A DNA stretch of 64,000 bases from Bacteroidota bacterium (GCA_023397505.1 JAEWUC010000005.1:124001-188000), one strand, 5' to 3'. Numbered from the stretch's first letter, positions 1 to 9,258 are shown. Numbers and translations: made by a program. The notes: generated by a model from the sequence alone, not told the origin.

Positions 1-269
1 ACATATTTGGCGCCTGCTTTAATTGCTTGTTCTGCTACTTCAGCACTTAAAACAGAACCAACGCCGAATATTATATTTTTGTTTAGCTCTTGCGACATTT
101 TTTCAATCAATTGAATAGCGTTCGGAACAGTCATTGTTACTTCCGCCACCGTTAATCCGCCTTCGGCAATTGCTTCAATAATTTTTTTAAGTTTATCCAC
201 TTCCTTAATTCTTAAAACGGCAACAACTTTTCTTTTAAGAATTTCATCGAGTATAGTTTGTCTGCTCAT
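1..269 (-). CDS. eda: KDPG/KHG aldolase, 3' part cut by window edge
   Basis: The first 89 residues are visible. The protein starts MSRQTILDEILKRKVVAVLR and continues through TVAEVTMTVPNA to NIIFGVGSVLSAEVAEQAIKAGA. This is the N-terminal half of the class I 2-keto-3-deoxy-6-phosphogluconate aldolase barrel: the VLR strand, a catalytic Glu in the AEVTM region, and the GxGSV phosphate loop. The Schiff-base lysine would lie beyond the left edge. The ATG is only 2 bp after the stop of the uxaE gene, so it is co-transcribed with it. It would perform the last step of hexuronate breakdown, splitting KDPG to pyruvate and glyceraldehyde 3-phosphate. Identification comes from motif recognition; truncation is due to the window, not to a broken gene. 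Confidence 0.85.
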   Translation of the reverse strand, partial: MSRQTILDEILKRKVVAVLRIKEVDKLKKIIEAIAEGGLTVAEVTMTVPNAIQLIEKMSQELNKNIIFGVGSVLSAEVAEQAIKAGAKY

Positions 270-271
270 AA

Positions 272-1816
272 TTATTTAAATGGTTCCAAATGTTTGTGAA
301 AATGTTTAATTAAAAATTCGTAATGCGTTTCTTCATTATCTTTTAAGCACTGCATAATTTTATCTTTGAACAAAAAACTTGCGTCTGGATTTTTTTCCGT
401 AAGAACTTTTCCGAAAGTTACATGCAGCACCTGGCGGACATCGTTGGAATTAAACAAATCCACAAGTTCGGCATCGGAATATTCTTTAGCAGGTTTAACT
501 ATCATGATATCAGCCGAAACATGATAACTTAATTTTTCACTTTCATAAAGTCCGCTGCAAAAATCGAGAATTATTCTGAATAAATCCGGCTGTTTTGCCG
601 CTACTACTTTTAACGCTTCAAGATAGCTTGTACCGGCGGTCTTTACATGCGTTAATGCTTCGCGAAGTGAACCTATAACTTTGTAAACAGAAAATTTATC
701 GCTGCCTGAGTGAAGACTAATTTTATAATTCCCGAAATACTTAACAATTGCAAGATGTTTTTGATACTCGGTTTTGAAAAGATCGAGATCGCCTTTGTAA
801 TCAATTCCTTTCTCGAATGAACCGACAAAACGGGGAGCGAGACTTACATACTTTACGCCGAGTCGTGTAAGTTCGTTTGCAAAGAAATAATGTTCGAAAG
901 GAGAAGTTACGGATTCAGTTTCATCAACAGAAACCTCAACTTCAAAGTTGCCATTCGCGCATTTTAATTTTAGATACTCGTACATTTTTTTTATGTGTGC
1001 GACCGCTTTGCCGTATTTTGCATAAGCTCTTAAAAAATCTATCGTACTGACTTTAATAACAAACGAATCTGAAATCTTAATTTCCTTTTTCACATATCTT
1101 CTTTCTGCCGAGGGAAAGGCATCATCGAGATCATTCCATGGAAGTGCGGCAACAACTTTAAATAAAATATCTTCGGAATAATTATCCGCTTCGTTGTCAA
1201 CATGTTCGCTCGGATCGAAAGTGAACATTGTAAAACCGGCATTCAACATCAAATCGATATCAGTAGTTGTTTTAAGATGATCTGCATCCGAACCGAAACC
1301 GTTTTTATATCCTTCTTGAAAAACAGCCCACACCGCTGCATCCATAACTTCATCGGGAGTTCTGTTTGTCCTTGTTAATTCTCTGATAGATTGTTGTGCA
1401 AGAATGGGTTTGAAATCACTTCCGTATAGCGAACGAATATGCCCGGCATTTGCTAATCCTAAACGGTCGCCAAATCCAAATGAATTTTGTAAGCCCAGCG
1501 TTACAGATATTGTGAATGGAAAAATTTCTTGTATGATTTTTCTATTCTTCGTGTTGAGCAAACATTTTTTTATTGTTATGTCGCTTTCTATTAATTCGCC
1601 TTCCAGTTTTTCAATCAATTCATTTTGTTTATCCGAGAAAACGAAAAGTGATTTTAATTTTTCATCTTTGCCGATAAACAATACTGAATTTTTATATTCA
1701 ATTATAGAGTTGATATAAACACGTACCGAACAATTTTTATTTATCTCAAGATTAAGAAGCGCATTATTTGCATCCGGCTTTCCAACAATTTTTTCTTTTA
1801 TAGTTTTTAACATCAT
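272..1816 (-). CDS. uxaE: Tagaturonate/fructuronate epimerase
   Basis: This 514-residue protein resembles the UxaE family, metal-dependent enzymes that interconvert D-tagaturonate and D-fructuronate and so feed galacturonate into the glucuronate branch. Supporting stretches are FGDRLGLANAGH near residue 115, the GFGSDADHLKTTTDID segment near 175, the FTFDPSEHVDNEAD segment near 200, and the SLHSGSDKFSVYK segment near 370. The conserved Asp, His and Glu residues in these stretches are the probable metal ligands. There is no signal peptide, so it is cytoplasmic. It starts with tandem ATGs behind an AGGA-like ribosome site. It lies 15 bp after uxaC and 2 bp before eda, one operon. No tagaturonate reductase is seen in the window, which fits the epimerase route. 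Confidence 0.85.
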   Translation of the reverse strand: MMLKTIKEKIVGKPDANNALLNLEINKNCSVRVYINSIIEYKNSVLFIGKDEKLKSLFVFSDKQNELIEKLEGELIESDITIKKCLLNTKNRKIIQEIFPFTISVTLGLQNSFGFGDRLGLANAGHIRSLYGSDFKPILAQQSIRELTRTNRTPDEVMDAAVWAVFQEGYKNGFGSDADHLKTTTDIDLMLNAGFTMFTFDPSEHVDNEADNYSEDILFKVVAALPWNDLDDAFPSAERRYVKKEIKISDSFVIKVSTIDFLRAYAKYGKAVAHIKKMYEYLKLKCANGNFEVEVSVDETESVTSPFEHYFFANELTRLGVKYVSLAPRFVGSFEKGIDYKGDLDLFKTEYQKHLAIVKYFGNYKISLHSGSDKFSVYKVIGSLREALTHVKTAGTSYLEALKVVAAKQPDLFRIILDFCSGLYESEKLSYHVSADIMIVKPAKEYSDAELVDLFNSNDVRQVLHVTFGKVLTEKNPDASFLFKDKIMQCLKDNEETHYEFLIKHFHKHLEPFK

Positions 1817-1831
1817 CGTAATCCTTTGAGG

Positions 1832-3244
1832 TTATAGTTTATACGCTTTCTTAACAAGATTGTAAGTCAGGTCTTTAGCAATTGTTAAAGCTTCCTCTAA
1901 GCTAATTTGATGTTTAGCAACAAGTTCAGCAAGGAAGTTAGAATCAATTCTACGCGCAACATCGTGACGAGCCGGAATAGAAACGAAAGCACGGGTATCG
2001 TCGTTAAATCCAACGGTGTTATAGAATCCGGCGGTTTCAGTAACCATCTGACGGTATCGTGTCATACCTTGAATACTATCATGAAACCACCAAGCAGGTC
2101 CGAGTTTCATTGCCGGATAATGACCTGCAAGCGGGGCAAGTTCACGAGAATAATTTGTTTCGTCGAGAGTAAAAACAATTACAGTAAAATTCGGATTGTT
2201 GCCGTATTTATTTAGGAGTTCTTTCAAGTTATTTGTGTATTCGGTTTGAACCGGGATATCGCAGCCCTTATCTGTTCCGAATTTTTCAAACACCAAACTA
2301 TTATAATTTCTATGCGAGCCGGGATGAATTTGCATCGTTAGTCCGTCATCTGTACTCATACGCGCCATTTCCATTAACATATGCGCTGTAAAAAGAGCCG
2401 CATCTTCCGATGTACTTTTCTCTTTTAACGCTCTTTGAAAAATTTGTTCAGCTTCATTATTGTTTAATTCATGCGTATAAGGTGAATAAACTCCGTGATC
2501 TGTTGAAGTTGCGCCCATTGTTTTGAAATATTCTCTTCTACTTTCCAAGGCCTTAATAAATTTTTTGAAAGTAGAAATTTCTTCGCCGACAACATTGCCG
2601 AGAAGTTCAATATTTTGTTTCCAGTTTTTTACCGATAAATCAGTAAGAGCATCCGGGCGGAAAGCAGGAATTATTCTTCCTTTCCAACCGGATTCTTTAA
2701 TTTTTTTGTGAACTTCAAGCGAATCTGTCGCTGCATCCGTTGTGGATAAAACTTCCAGGTTGAATTTCTTAAATAAATTACGCGGCAAAAATTCCGGTGA
2801 TTGAATTTTTTCATTTAACTGGTCATAAATCTTTAAAGCGTTTTGCCCGTTTAATTTTTCCTTAATCCCAAATACAACACTAAATTCATAATCGAGCCAT
2901 ACACCGGATGGTGTTCCTGCAAATAAATAAAAATTCTCTCCGAAAATTTGCCAAATTTTTTTTGGGTCAGTTTCGGTTTCACCGCCATCAATCCTTGGTA
3001 CTCCCAGCGACTCTAATTTTATTCCCTGTGAATAAAGCATTCTAAATACATAATGATCAGGAACTATAAACAATTGTGTTGGATGCGGGAACGGTTTATT
3101 TTCCGCAAAGATTATGGGATCAACATGCCCGTGCGGACTAATTATGGGCAGGTTTTTAATACTTTGATAAATTTCACGCGCATAATTTCTTATAATATGA
3201 TTCGGATCAAAAAAACGATCCTCGTTAAGTTTAAATTCTGACAT
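1832..3244 (-). CDS. uxaC: Glucuronate (uronate) isomerase
   Basis: At about 470 residues this matches the usual UxaC length. The N-terminal metal motif SPHGHVDP (near residue 39), the DAATDSLEVH segment (near 170), the LTMQIHPGSHRN segment (near 305) and the C-terminal PARHDVARRIDSNFLAE segment are all typical of this amidohydrolase-superfamily isomerase. It converts galacturonate to tagaturonate and glucuronate to fructuronate in the cytoplasm. A GTG codon lies directly before the ATG; I chose the ATG at 3244 because a GGGG stretch sits seven bases upstream. The gene lies between the ExuT-type transporter upstream and uxaE downstream. A hairpin separates it from the transporter, so it may be expressed at a different level. 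Confidence 0.95.
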   Translation of the reverse strand: MSEFKLNEDRFFDPNHIIRNYAREIYQSIKNLPIISPHGHVDPIIFAENKPFPHPTQLFIVPDHYVFRMLYSQGIKLESLGVPRIDGGETETDPKKIWQIFGENFYLFAGTPSGVWLDYEFSVVFGIKEKLNGQNALKIYDQLNEKIQSPEFLPRNLFKKFNLEVLSTTDAATDSLEVHKKIKESGWKGRIIPAFRPDALTDLSVKNWKQNIELLGNVVGEEISTFKKFIKALESRREYFKTMGATSTDHGVYSPYTHELNNNEAEQIFQRALKEKSTSEDAALFTAHMLMEMARMSTDDGLTMQIHPGSHRNYNSLVFEKFGTDKGCDIPVQTEYTNNLKELLNKYGNNPNFTVIVFTLDETNYSRELAPLAGHYPAMKLGPAWWFHDSIQGMTRYRQMVTETAGFYNTVGFNDDTRAFVSIPARHDVARRIDSNFLAELVAKHQISLEEALTIAKDLTYNLVKKAYKL

Positions 3245-3309
3245 CACAAGTCCCCAAAATAATTTGCAATAAATTCAATTTTTCAAAAGCATGTTTGGCG
3301 TTAGAAACA

Positions 3310-3344
3310 GGATGGCAACGAAAATTCGCAAATTGTTACCATCC
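3310..3344 (-). promoter_or_regulatory. Intercistronic hairpin between transporter and uxaC
   Basis: The arms GGATGGCAAC (3310-3319) and GTTACCATCC (3335-3344) pair with one mismatch around a 15-base loop. It lies in the 157-bp gap after the transporter stop and before uxaC. No clear U-tract follows on the transcribed strand, so attenuation or mRNA processing is as likely as termination. Its function is inferred from position only. Confidence 0.4.
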
Positions 3345-3401
3345 TAAAGAATCATGGGAGGCACCATGAAAACTTAATAAGCATATTATTCAAAAATACT
3401 T

Positions 3402-4664
3402 CTACGACATTTCTATTGTTTCAAGTTTTGGTACAAGCTTATTAATTATAAAAAATGCTACTAAATAAGCCGAGCCCGCAATAACAAACAAAATCATGTA
3501 GCTGCCTGTAATCTGAAGAATAAATCCTGCAGCAACTGCTATTAACATTCCGCCAACAGCGCCAGCCATACCTCCTAATCCAACAACAGAAGCGACAGCT
3601 TTTCTTGGAAATACATCAGATACAATTGTGAAAAGATTTGCCGACCAACCTTGATGCGCTGCGGTTGCAAGACTTAATAAAGCTACTGCCATCCAGATGT
3701 TGGTTGCCTGGGAGGCTAAAACTATTGGGACAACAGATAAAGCACAAATCAGCATAGCAGATTTTCTGCCTTTTGTTACCGTCCAACCTTTTTTAATAAA
3801 GAATGAAGAAAGCCATCCGCCGCCTATGCTGCCAACATCAGCCATTACATAAATAACAATCAGCGGAGGACCAATTTTGTCCAAAGTAATACCGTAATTA
3901 TTATACAAGAATTTTGGAACCCAATAAAGATAGAACCACCAGATCGGGTCAGTTAAAAATTTGCCAATAGCAAAAGCCCACGTTTGCTTGTACTTAAGAA
4001 GACTAATCCACGGTATTTTCACTTCCGGATCCGGTGGATCGGATTGAATATAGTCAAGTTCTGCTTTGCTTAATCTTCTATGTTTTTCGGGTCTTTCATA
4101 AAATATAAACCATAGAACTAACCAAAGTAAGCCAACAGCGCCGGTGATAACGAACGCTTCATACCATCCCCATGTTAAAGTAATCCATGGTACTACAAGT
4201 GGAGCAATAACAGCTCCAACATTTGAACCGGAGTTAAAAATTCCTGTTGCAAAAGCTCTTTCTTTTTTAGGAAACCATTCGGCAACCGTTTTAATAGCTG
4301 CTGGAAAGTTGCCGGCTTCAAAAAGCCCGAGCGCAAAACGAGCGCCTGCAAATCCTAAAACCGTTCTTGCAATCGCATGAGCTATTGCAGCTAAACTCCA
4401 ACCAGTTAGCGAAACAGCATATCCAATTTTTGTTCCGAAACGGTCTATCAAGCGGCCAATGATAAGCAGTCCCAATGCATACGCGCCTGTAAATGCGAAA
4501 ACAATGTATCCATACTCAACTTCATTCCATCCAATCTCTTTTTCGAGTACTGGTGCTAAAATTCCAATTACCTGGCGATCGATATAATTTATTGTAGTCG
4601 CCAAAAATATCAGCGCAACAATAACCCATCTAAATCTTCCAACCTTTTGACCGGTTTCTGCCAT
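3402..4664 (-). CDS. exuT: MFS hexuronate transporter (ExuT-like)
   Basis: This is a 420-residue, 12-segment major facilitator protein of the anion:cation symporter group. TM1 carries the TINYIDRQVIGILAPVL pattern characteristic of ExuT/GudP-type transporters. The RLIDRFGTK loop between TM2 and TM3 and the RFALGLFEAGNFPAAIKTV stretch in TM4 are also typical. The likely substrates are galacturonate or glucuronate, taken up with protons across the inner membrane, because the next genes degrade exactly these sugars. A CGGAGAT ribosome site precedes the ATG. A 394-bp upstream region contains two candidate LacI-type operators. The exact substrate cannot be read from sequence; short oligogalacturonides are an alternative. 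Confidence 0.85.
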   Translation of the reverse strand: MAETGQKVGRFRWVIVALIFLATTINYIDRQVIGILAPVLEKEIGWNEVEYGYIVFAFTGAYALGLLIIGRLIDRFGTKIGYAVSLTGWSLAAIAHAIARTVLGFAGARFALGLFEAGNFPAAIKTVAEWFPKKERAFATGIFNSGSNVGAVIAPLVVPWITLTWGWYEAFVITGAVGLLWLVLWFIFYERPEKHRRLSKAELDYIQSDPPDPEVKIPWISLLKYKQTWAFAIGKFLTDPIWWFYLYWVPKFLYNNYGITLDKIGPPLIVIYVMADVGSIGGGWLSSFFIKKGWTVTKGRKSAMLICALSVVPIVLASQATNIWMAVALLSLATAAHQGWSANLFTIVSDVFPRKAVASVVGLGGMAGAVGGMLIAVAAGFILQITGSYMILFVIAGSAYLVAFFIINKLVPKLETIEMS

Positions 4665-4741
4665 ACGATATCTCCGTTTTATTAATTGCTTTTTTATTTA
4701 AGACTGAATTTGTATTTAGCTTAACAGATTTTTTAACGATT

Positions 4742-4760
4742 ACTTTATCGTTTAATGAAA
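4742..4760. promoter_or_regulatory. Candidate LacI-type operator, exuT promoter
   Basis: The sequence ACTTTATCGTTTAATGAAA aligns with four other sites upstream of pectin-locus genes (9240, 12421, 19650, 22327), with a CG or TG at the same central position. It overlaps an AACGAT-N6-ATCGTT inverted repeat (4735-4752). Binding by one of the two adjacent LacI proteins is inference. Confidence 0.4.
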
Positions 4761-4888
4761 AATCTTAAAAATATTTGTTTAAGTCAATCCCTTGCAAAGA
4801 AATAATTAAGTATTCATAAAATATTTTATCATTTCTCCTCATTTTGCATGAAATTTATAATGGATAAAATCAAAATACTAATACCTCT

Positions 4889-4901
4889 GAAACGGTTCAA
4901 G
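4889..4901. promoter_or_regulatory. Candidate LacI-type operator shared with the mannan symporter promoter
   Basis: GAAACGGTTCAAG is a near-palindrome around CG (TGAAAC / GGTTCA with one mismatch). The reverse complement differs at one base from the site at 41431-41443, which lies upstream of the SSS symporter gene. This shape is common for LacI-family operators. The regulator is not identified. Confidence 0.35.
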
Positions 4902-5058
4902 ATATATGATTTGACAAAAAAAATGTTGGTTTAGCAAATAAGAAACAATTGTATAAGGATGTTGATTAATTTCTTATTATAGTCTAGCGAATAACTTTGG
5001 CACTATTTGTATTTGATATAAGAATGATTCTCTAATACAACAAGAATTTATTAGCGAA

Positions 5059-6087
5059 TTATAATCGGTTATACTTTATACAAGTTCCTCTAAGAATTAA
5101 TTCAGTATCAATAACCGTCTGTTTGGGGATGAATGAATCTTTATTATTAATATTTTCGAAAAGAATTTCCATTGCATTTTTGCTAATTAACGATGTTGGT
5201 TGATCAATACAGCTGAGAGGGGGTGATAAAAATTTCTGAATTTTAGCATTGCCAAAGCAAATAACATCGATATCATCCGGGATCTTTAACCCGACTTCAT
5301 TAGCTGCCATATACACACCGAGCGCAACTGGATATGTAACGGTAAATAAAAGGTCAGGGAGATTTTTTTGATTATATAATTTCATAAAATAGTCATACCC
5401 GTAATTTTCACCAAAGCCGCCTTCAAGAATCCAATCATTATTTATTGCTATATTATGTTTTTTCATCGCGTCGATAAAACCGTTCCTTCTCTCACGTCCA
5501 ATATTGATATCAGAGTAACCCCCAAAATGACCAATTTTTCTGTAACCAAGTTTTATTGCATGTTCAATAGCTTTGAAAGCTCCGCCATAGTCATCAACTC
5601 TTACCGTATTGCGTTCTTCCCCTTCGGGAATTCGATCAATAAAAACTAAAGGTACACCTCTCCTTTTAACCAAATCAAAAATTGCATAATCGCGGGTTTC
5701 TTGAGTTATTGAAATAATTATACCATCAACTTTCATAGCCAACAATGTTTGAATATGTCTTCTTTCTCTTTCAGCGTTTTCTTGTGAGACAGTTAATATA
5801 ATTTCATAATTATGCTCAAAAGCGTAATCATAAATATGTTCTATTATCGAACCAAAAAAGAAATGCGCTATTTTTGGAATTACTACACCAATTGTGTTGG
5901 ACCTTCTTGCAGATAAATTTCTCGCCATAATATTCGGCATATAACCCATTTCTTCGGCTATTGTCTTTATTAATTTTGTCGTCGCAGGGGATATATCGGG
6001 ATGATCGCGTAAAGCTTTTGATACCGTAACTGTTGAAAGATTTAATCTCTTTGCGATGTCGTTTAGGGTGATTGCTTTTTCTTTCAT
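5059..6087 (-). CDS. LacI-family transcriptional regulator, copy 1
   Basis: This 342-residue repressor-type protein has the N-terminal LacI helix-turn-helix (TLNDIAKRLNLSTVTVSKAL, residues 7-26), with hinge helix MARNLSARRSNTIGV. It is followed by the periplasmic-binding-protein-like sensor domain, including VFIDRIP and a DVICFGN segment where the family often has FDD. The start is an ATG. It lies immediately upstream of the exuT-uxaC-uxaE-eda operon and next to a closely similar second copy. A role in control of pectin or galacturonate genes is inferred from position. The effector, probably a uronate or KDG-type intermediate, cannot be read from sequence. Confidence 0.9.
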   Translation of the reverse strand: MKEKAITLNDIAKRLNLSTVTVSKALRDHPDISPATTKLIKTIAEEMGYMPNIMARNLSARRSNTIGVVIPKIAHFFFGSIIEHIYDYAFEHNYEIILTVSQENAERERRHIQTLLAMKVDGIIISITQETRDYAIFDLVKRRGVPLVFIDRIPEGEERNTVRVDDYGGAFKAIEHAIKLGYRKIGHFGGYSDINIGRERRNGFIDAMKKHNIAINNDWILEGGFGENYGYDYFMKLYNQKNLPDLLFTVTYPVALGVYMAANEVGLKIPDDIDVICFGNAKIQKFLSPPLSCIDQPTSLISKNAMEILFENINNKDSFIPKQTVIDTELILRGTCIKYNRL

Positions 6088-6337
6088 TTAATATCTGTAA
6101 GTGCTATAAATAAATTTTTTATTTAGCTTAATCCTTTACTTTAGTAACTTAAAAATGCCGTGAATCTTAAAGAAAATCAATTATTATTTAAAGTTTTTTA
6201 GGAATAAGAACTATTTGATATTGATTCAACAAAATATTTCACAACTTGTTGAATTTAGCTTTAATTCTGCACAAAAAAATTTTGATTACTTCATTGAATA
6301 GATTTTTCTGAGTGCTGTCTTGTTTTAAAATCAGGTA

Positions 6338-7369
6338 CTAATTATCCATGCAGCATTTTACACATGTTCCTCTTAAAATTAGTTCGGTATCAATTACAAT
6401 TTCTTTAGGAATAAACTCTTCACCCTTTTTAATATTTTCGATTAAAATATCCACGGCATTTTTGCCAATTAAATCAGTAGGTTGATCAACACAGCTTAGA
6501 GGCGGAGATAAAAATTTATGCGCACTCGCATTACCGAAACATATCAAGTCGATATCCCTCGAAATTTTCAATCCCAGTTCTGCGGTAGCAGTATAAATTC
6601 CGAAAGCAATTGGATAGGTAGCGGCAAAAATCATATCCGGTAAATTATTTTCCTTGTATAATTTCATAAATGAAGAATACCCGTGTTTTTCACTGAAATC
6701 GCCTTCAATAACCCACTCTGGATTTATTTCTATATTATGTTTTTTCATAGCATCTTCAAAACCAAGATACCTTTCGCGGCCTATGTTTATCGATGAATAA
6801 CCTGCAAATTGTCCAATCTTTTTGTAGCCGATATTTATTGCATGTTCTGTTGCTTTAAACGCTCCTCCTCTATCATCAACAAAAACTTTATTTACGTTTT
6901 CTATATTTGGAATTCTATCAATAAAAACAATAGGAACTCCCCTTCTTCTAATAAGTTCAAAAATTTCGGTGTTTTTTGTTTTTTCGGAAATAGAAATAAT
7001 AATTCCGTCGACTTTCATAGCAAGAAGAGATTGAATATGTTTTTTTTCTCTTTCGTTATTCTCCTGAGAAATTGTAAGAATAACCTCATAACCTTTTTCG
7101 GCAGCAAGGTCGTAAATGCTTTCGATTATAGCTGCAAAAAAAGAATGAGCTATTTTGGGAAGTACTACACCTATTGTATTGGATTTTCTTGAAGATAAAT
7201 TTCGTGCCATTATATTAGGCAGATAACCTAATTCAAGTGCGACGCTTTTAATTAATTTGGTTGTTGCGGGCGATATATCGGGATGATCTCTTAATGCTTT
7301 GGATATTGTTACAGCCGATAGTTGTAACTTAGCCGCAATATCGTTTAATGTGACGGGTTTTTCTTTCAA
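6338..7369 (-). CDS. LacI-family transcriptional regulator, copy 2
   Basis: This 343-residue protein is a clear paralogue of its left neighbour. The HTH (TLNDIAAKLQLSAVTISKAL), the hinge (MARNLSSRKSNTIGV) and the sensor domain (FIDRIP, DLICFGNAS, LSPPLSCVDQPTDLIGKNA) align throughout. It begins with a TTG codon; the start is supported by alignment with the ATG of copy 1 (MKEK..TLNDIA), while no ribosome site is visible. The 250-bp spacer between the copies and the separate promoter regions suggest independent expression. Different sensor residues around the ligand pocket could let the two copies read different uronate signals, but that is inference. Confidence 0.9.
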   Translation of the reverse strand: MKEKPVTLNDIAAKLQLSAVTISKALRDHPDISPATTKLIKSVALELGYLPNIMARNLSSRKSNTIGVVLPKIAHSFFAAIIESIYDLAAEKGYEVILTISQENNEREKKHIQSLLAMKVDGIIISISEKTKNTEIFELIRRRGVPIVFIDRIPNIENVNKVFVDDRGGAFKATEHAINIGYKKIGQFAGYSSINIGRERYLGFEDAMKKHNIEINPEWVIEGDFSEKHGYSSFMKLYKENNLPDMIFAATYPIAFGIYTATAELGLKISRDIDLICFGNASAHKFLSPPLSCVDQPTDLIGKNAVDILIENIKKGEEFIPKEIVIDTELILRGTCVKCCMDN

Positions 7370-7483
7370 TTTTTTTGTATATGAGATTTAATCGAAATAT
7401 TCTGCATTTAGTTATTTAATATACTTTTCGAAAAATATTATTAACACTTTCCCGCGGCTAATAAATAAAATCAATTTTTAACA

Positions 7484-7510
7484 GGGATAGTCTTTATTCA
7501 AGACTATCCC
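7484..7510 (-). terminator. Hairpin terminator after the beta-helix gene
   Basis: A perfect 11-bp stem (GGGATAGTCTT / AAGACTATCCC) closes a 5-base loop. It starts 17 bp past the stop of the T9SS beta-helix gene. The transcribed strand continues with a weak T/A-rich stretch rather than a clean U run, so it may be a moderate terminator. Confidence 0.65.
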
Positions 7511-7526
7511 AATACAAAACAAATAA

Positions 7527-9206
7527 TTATTTAATAAGCATCATTTTTTTAGTAATGCTAACATCGTTTCCTGTAAGGTTGTAGAAATAAACGCCGGAAC
7601 CTAAAGCAGAAGCATTGAATGTTGCTTCGTGTGTACCTACATTCAATTCGCCGTTAAGTACTTTTGCAACTTCTTGTCCTAAGACATTGAATACTCTTAA
7701 TGAGTAAATACCTGCTTTCGGAACGCTGAATTTAATTGTTGTTGACGGGTTAAACGGGTTCGGATAATTTTGTTCGAGAACAAATTCGGTTGGAATAAAT
7801 TCTTCGTCAACACCGATAATAATTCCCTGTTCCCATTTGGTTTTAAGAGTTGGGAACCAGTTTAAATCACCAGCCGGGTAGCCGTTTACAGCGCCGGTAT
7901 ATGCGGTTGAAGATGTTTGGTAAGATGCGTCGAGATCATTAATCCAGAATGCAAGCGGTTTACGATCCATATCATCTCTCGCAAGAACAAAGTTGCCTGT
8001 TTCTTTTGTTTTATTTCCACCGGTTGGACTATAGTACCATTCCATCAAATTAGTCATAAGATTCTGCGTTTTTACCAATTGCGGGTCAGGTATTTTAGTG
8101 AATGCCTTAACAGAATCGGCACCGAGTCTTTTATTAATATGCCAAGAAAGCGGAGAACCTTCTAAGATTGGTGAAGAAGTATGAGCATTAAAATAAGCTT
8201 GTCCTTCTGCTGAAATAGCATAAAAGTTATTTGAAATATCCCATTCGGTTGTGTCGTTAGGCGCAGTAAAAATCCACATCATTCTATTGCCGCCGTTTGG
8301 ATATTTTTCGCCGGTGTTAGCCCACTCACCATAACGTGTTGCATCAGTTGAATCTTCACCAGCAGCAAATGCATCTTTAAACAAGTTGTTGGTAATAATA
8401 ACCTTTTCGCCAACATTACCAAGTGAAAGTAGTCCATGAAAACCCATTCCGTTATAGAAAGTGTTATGATCAATCAATGTATATCCGATATTGCCAGTTC
8501 CTGCAAGAGGGGTTCCAACATTGTAATGGCGAACAACTCTATCCTGGTAGTTTGTAAAAGTATTGTTTACAAGTATTAAAGAATCGCACGAAACAACGCG
8601 TAAATCTATTCCTTTGCCTGCACCGAAGTTAGAAGTAGTTAAAGCACCAAGATTAGTGAAAACTGAGTTCGTTACTTTAACAGTTTTTGTTGATGCTTCT
8701 GTACGAATAACTTGTCCGGAAGTATTTGAAAAAACGCAATTATCTAGATAAATGCTAGCACCTTCGTTATCAACTCTTAATTGGGCTCCTTGAATATTAT
8801 TGATGGCATCTGGATCCAGTTCAAAAATACCAGACAATGCAATGTTTGTCATATACAAATTACCGCCGCGTAATCTTACAAAGTGTCCGGGAGGATTTTG
8901 CGGGTTACTACCTGTCCCGGTTGGATATAAATAAATTAGCGCTTTCTCATTATTTGAACTAACTAAACGTAAAGTCTGGTGAGCTTCAACATAGAATTGT
9001 TCCTGACAGATATAAATTTGGCCGCCGACTAATTCGTAAACACGGTCCGGCAGAATACCGTGATTGGCAGTAGTATCCGCTTTAATCTGAGCGATTAGTT
9101 CGGTTGCTGCGGTACCGTTGTACGGTTCTAAGCTTAAAACATTTTGGCCGTAAGAAATACCTGCTATAAAAAGAATAAATAAAAGTAAATAACGTTTAAC
9201 CTGCAT
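7527..9206 (-). CDS. Secreted beta-helix protein with T9SS sorting domain
   Basis: This 559-residue protein has a signal peptide (KRYLLLFILFIAGISYGQ). A right-handed parallel beta-helix region covers roughly residues 60-330 (repeating patterns such as IYLDNCVFSN, VKVTNSVFTN, LILVNNTFTN, YTLIDHNTFYN, VIITNNLFKDA). A Por-type C-terminal sorting domain follows from residue about 475 (FVLEQNYPNPFNPSTTIKFS to the final lysine). The helix architecture and the locus suggest a pectate-lyase-like or pectin-binding role, but I cannot name a PL family or see a catalytic set. A strong GGAGG site precedes the ATG. It would be exported by SPI and then T9SS to the cell surface. Its own candidate operator lies 34 bp upstream. 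Confidence 0.75.
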   Translation of the reverse strand: MQVKRYLLLFILFIAGISYGQNVLSLEPYNGTAATELIAQIKADTTANHGILPDRVYELVGGQIYICQEQFYVEAHQTLRLVSSNNEKALIYLYPTGTGSNPQNPPGHFVRLRGGNLYMTNIALSGIFELDPDAINNIQGAQLRVDNEGASIYLDNCVFSNTSGQVIRTEASTKTVKVTNSVFTNLGALTTSNFGAGKGIDLRVVSCDSLILVNNTFTNYQDRVVRHYNVGTPLAGTGNIGYTLIDHNTFYNGMGFHGLLSLGNVGEKVIITNNLFKDAFAAGEDSTDATRYGEWANTGEKYPNGGNRMMWIFTAPNDTTEWDISNNFYAISAEGQAYFNAHTSSPILEGSPLSWHINKRLGADSVKAFTKIPDPQLVKTQNLMTNLMEWYYSPTGGNKTKETGNFVLARDDMDRKPLAFWINDLDASYQTSSTAYTGAVNGYPAGDLNWFPTLKTKWEQGIIIGVDEEFIPTEFVLEQNYPNPFNPSTTIKFSVPKAGIYSLRVFNVLGQEVAKVLNGELNVGTHEATFNASALGSGVYFYNLTGNDVSITKKMMLIK

Positions 9207-9239
9207 AGGACCTCCTTATCATTTAATGATTGAGTTAAT

Positions 9240-9258
9240 TGTAATTCGCTTACTTAAT
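9240..9258. promoter_or_regulatory. Candidate operator upstream of the beta-helix gene
   Basis: TGTAATTCGCTTACTTAAT matches the shared pectin-locus motif. It has the CGCTTACT core found identically at 19650-19668 upstream of the GH105 gene. It lies about 34 bp before the start codon. Confidence 0.35.

Larger units (their letters stand above)
4665..5058. other. Intergenic region upstream of exuT
   Basis: This AT-rich 394-bp stretch contains no credible gene. It holds two CG-centred motifs, annotated separately at 4742-4760 and 4889-4901. It must carry the promoter for the uronate operon and the 3' end of the first LacI gene. I see no strong terminator hairpin here. Confidence 0.5.

Noticed and set aside
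6115..6160. Sixth copy of the pectin-locus operator (CTTTACTTTAGTAACTTAA) upstream of LacI copy 1
   Set aside because: It is two bases shorter between the conserved halves and lacks the central CG, so I did not include it.
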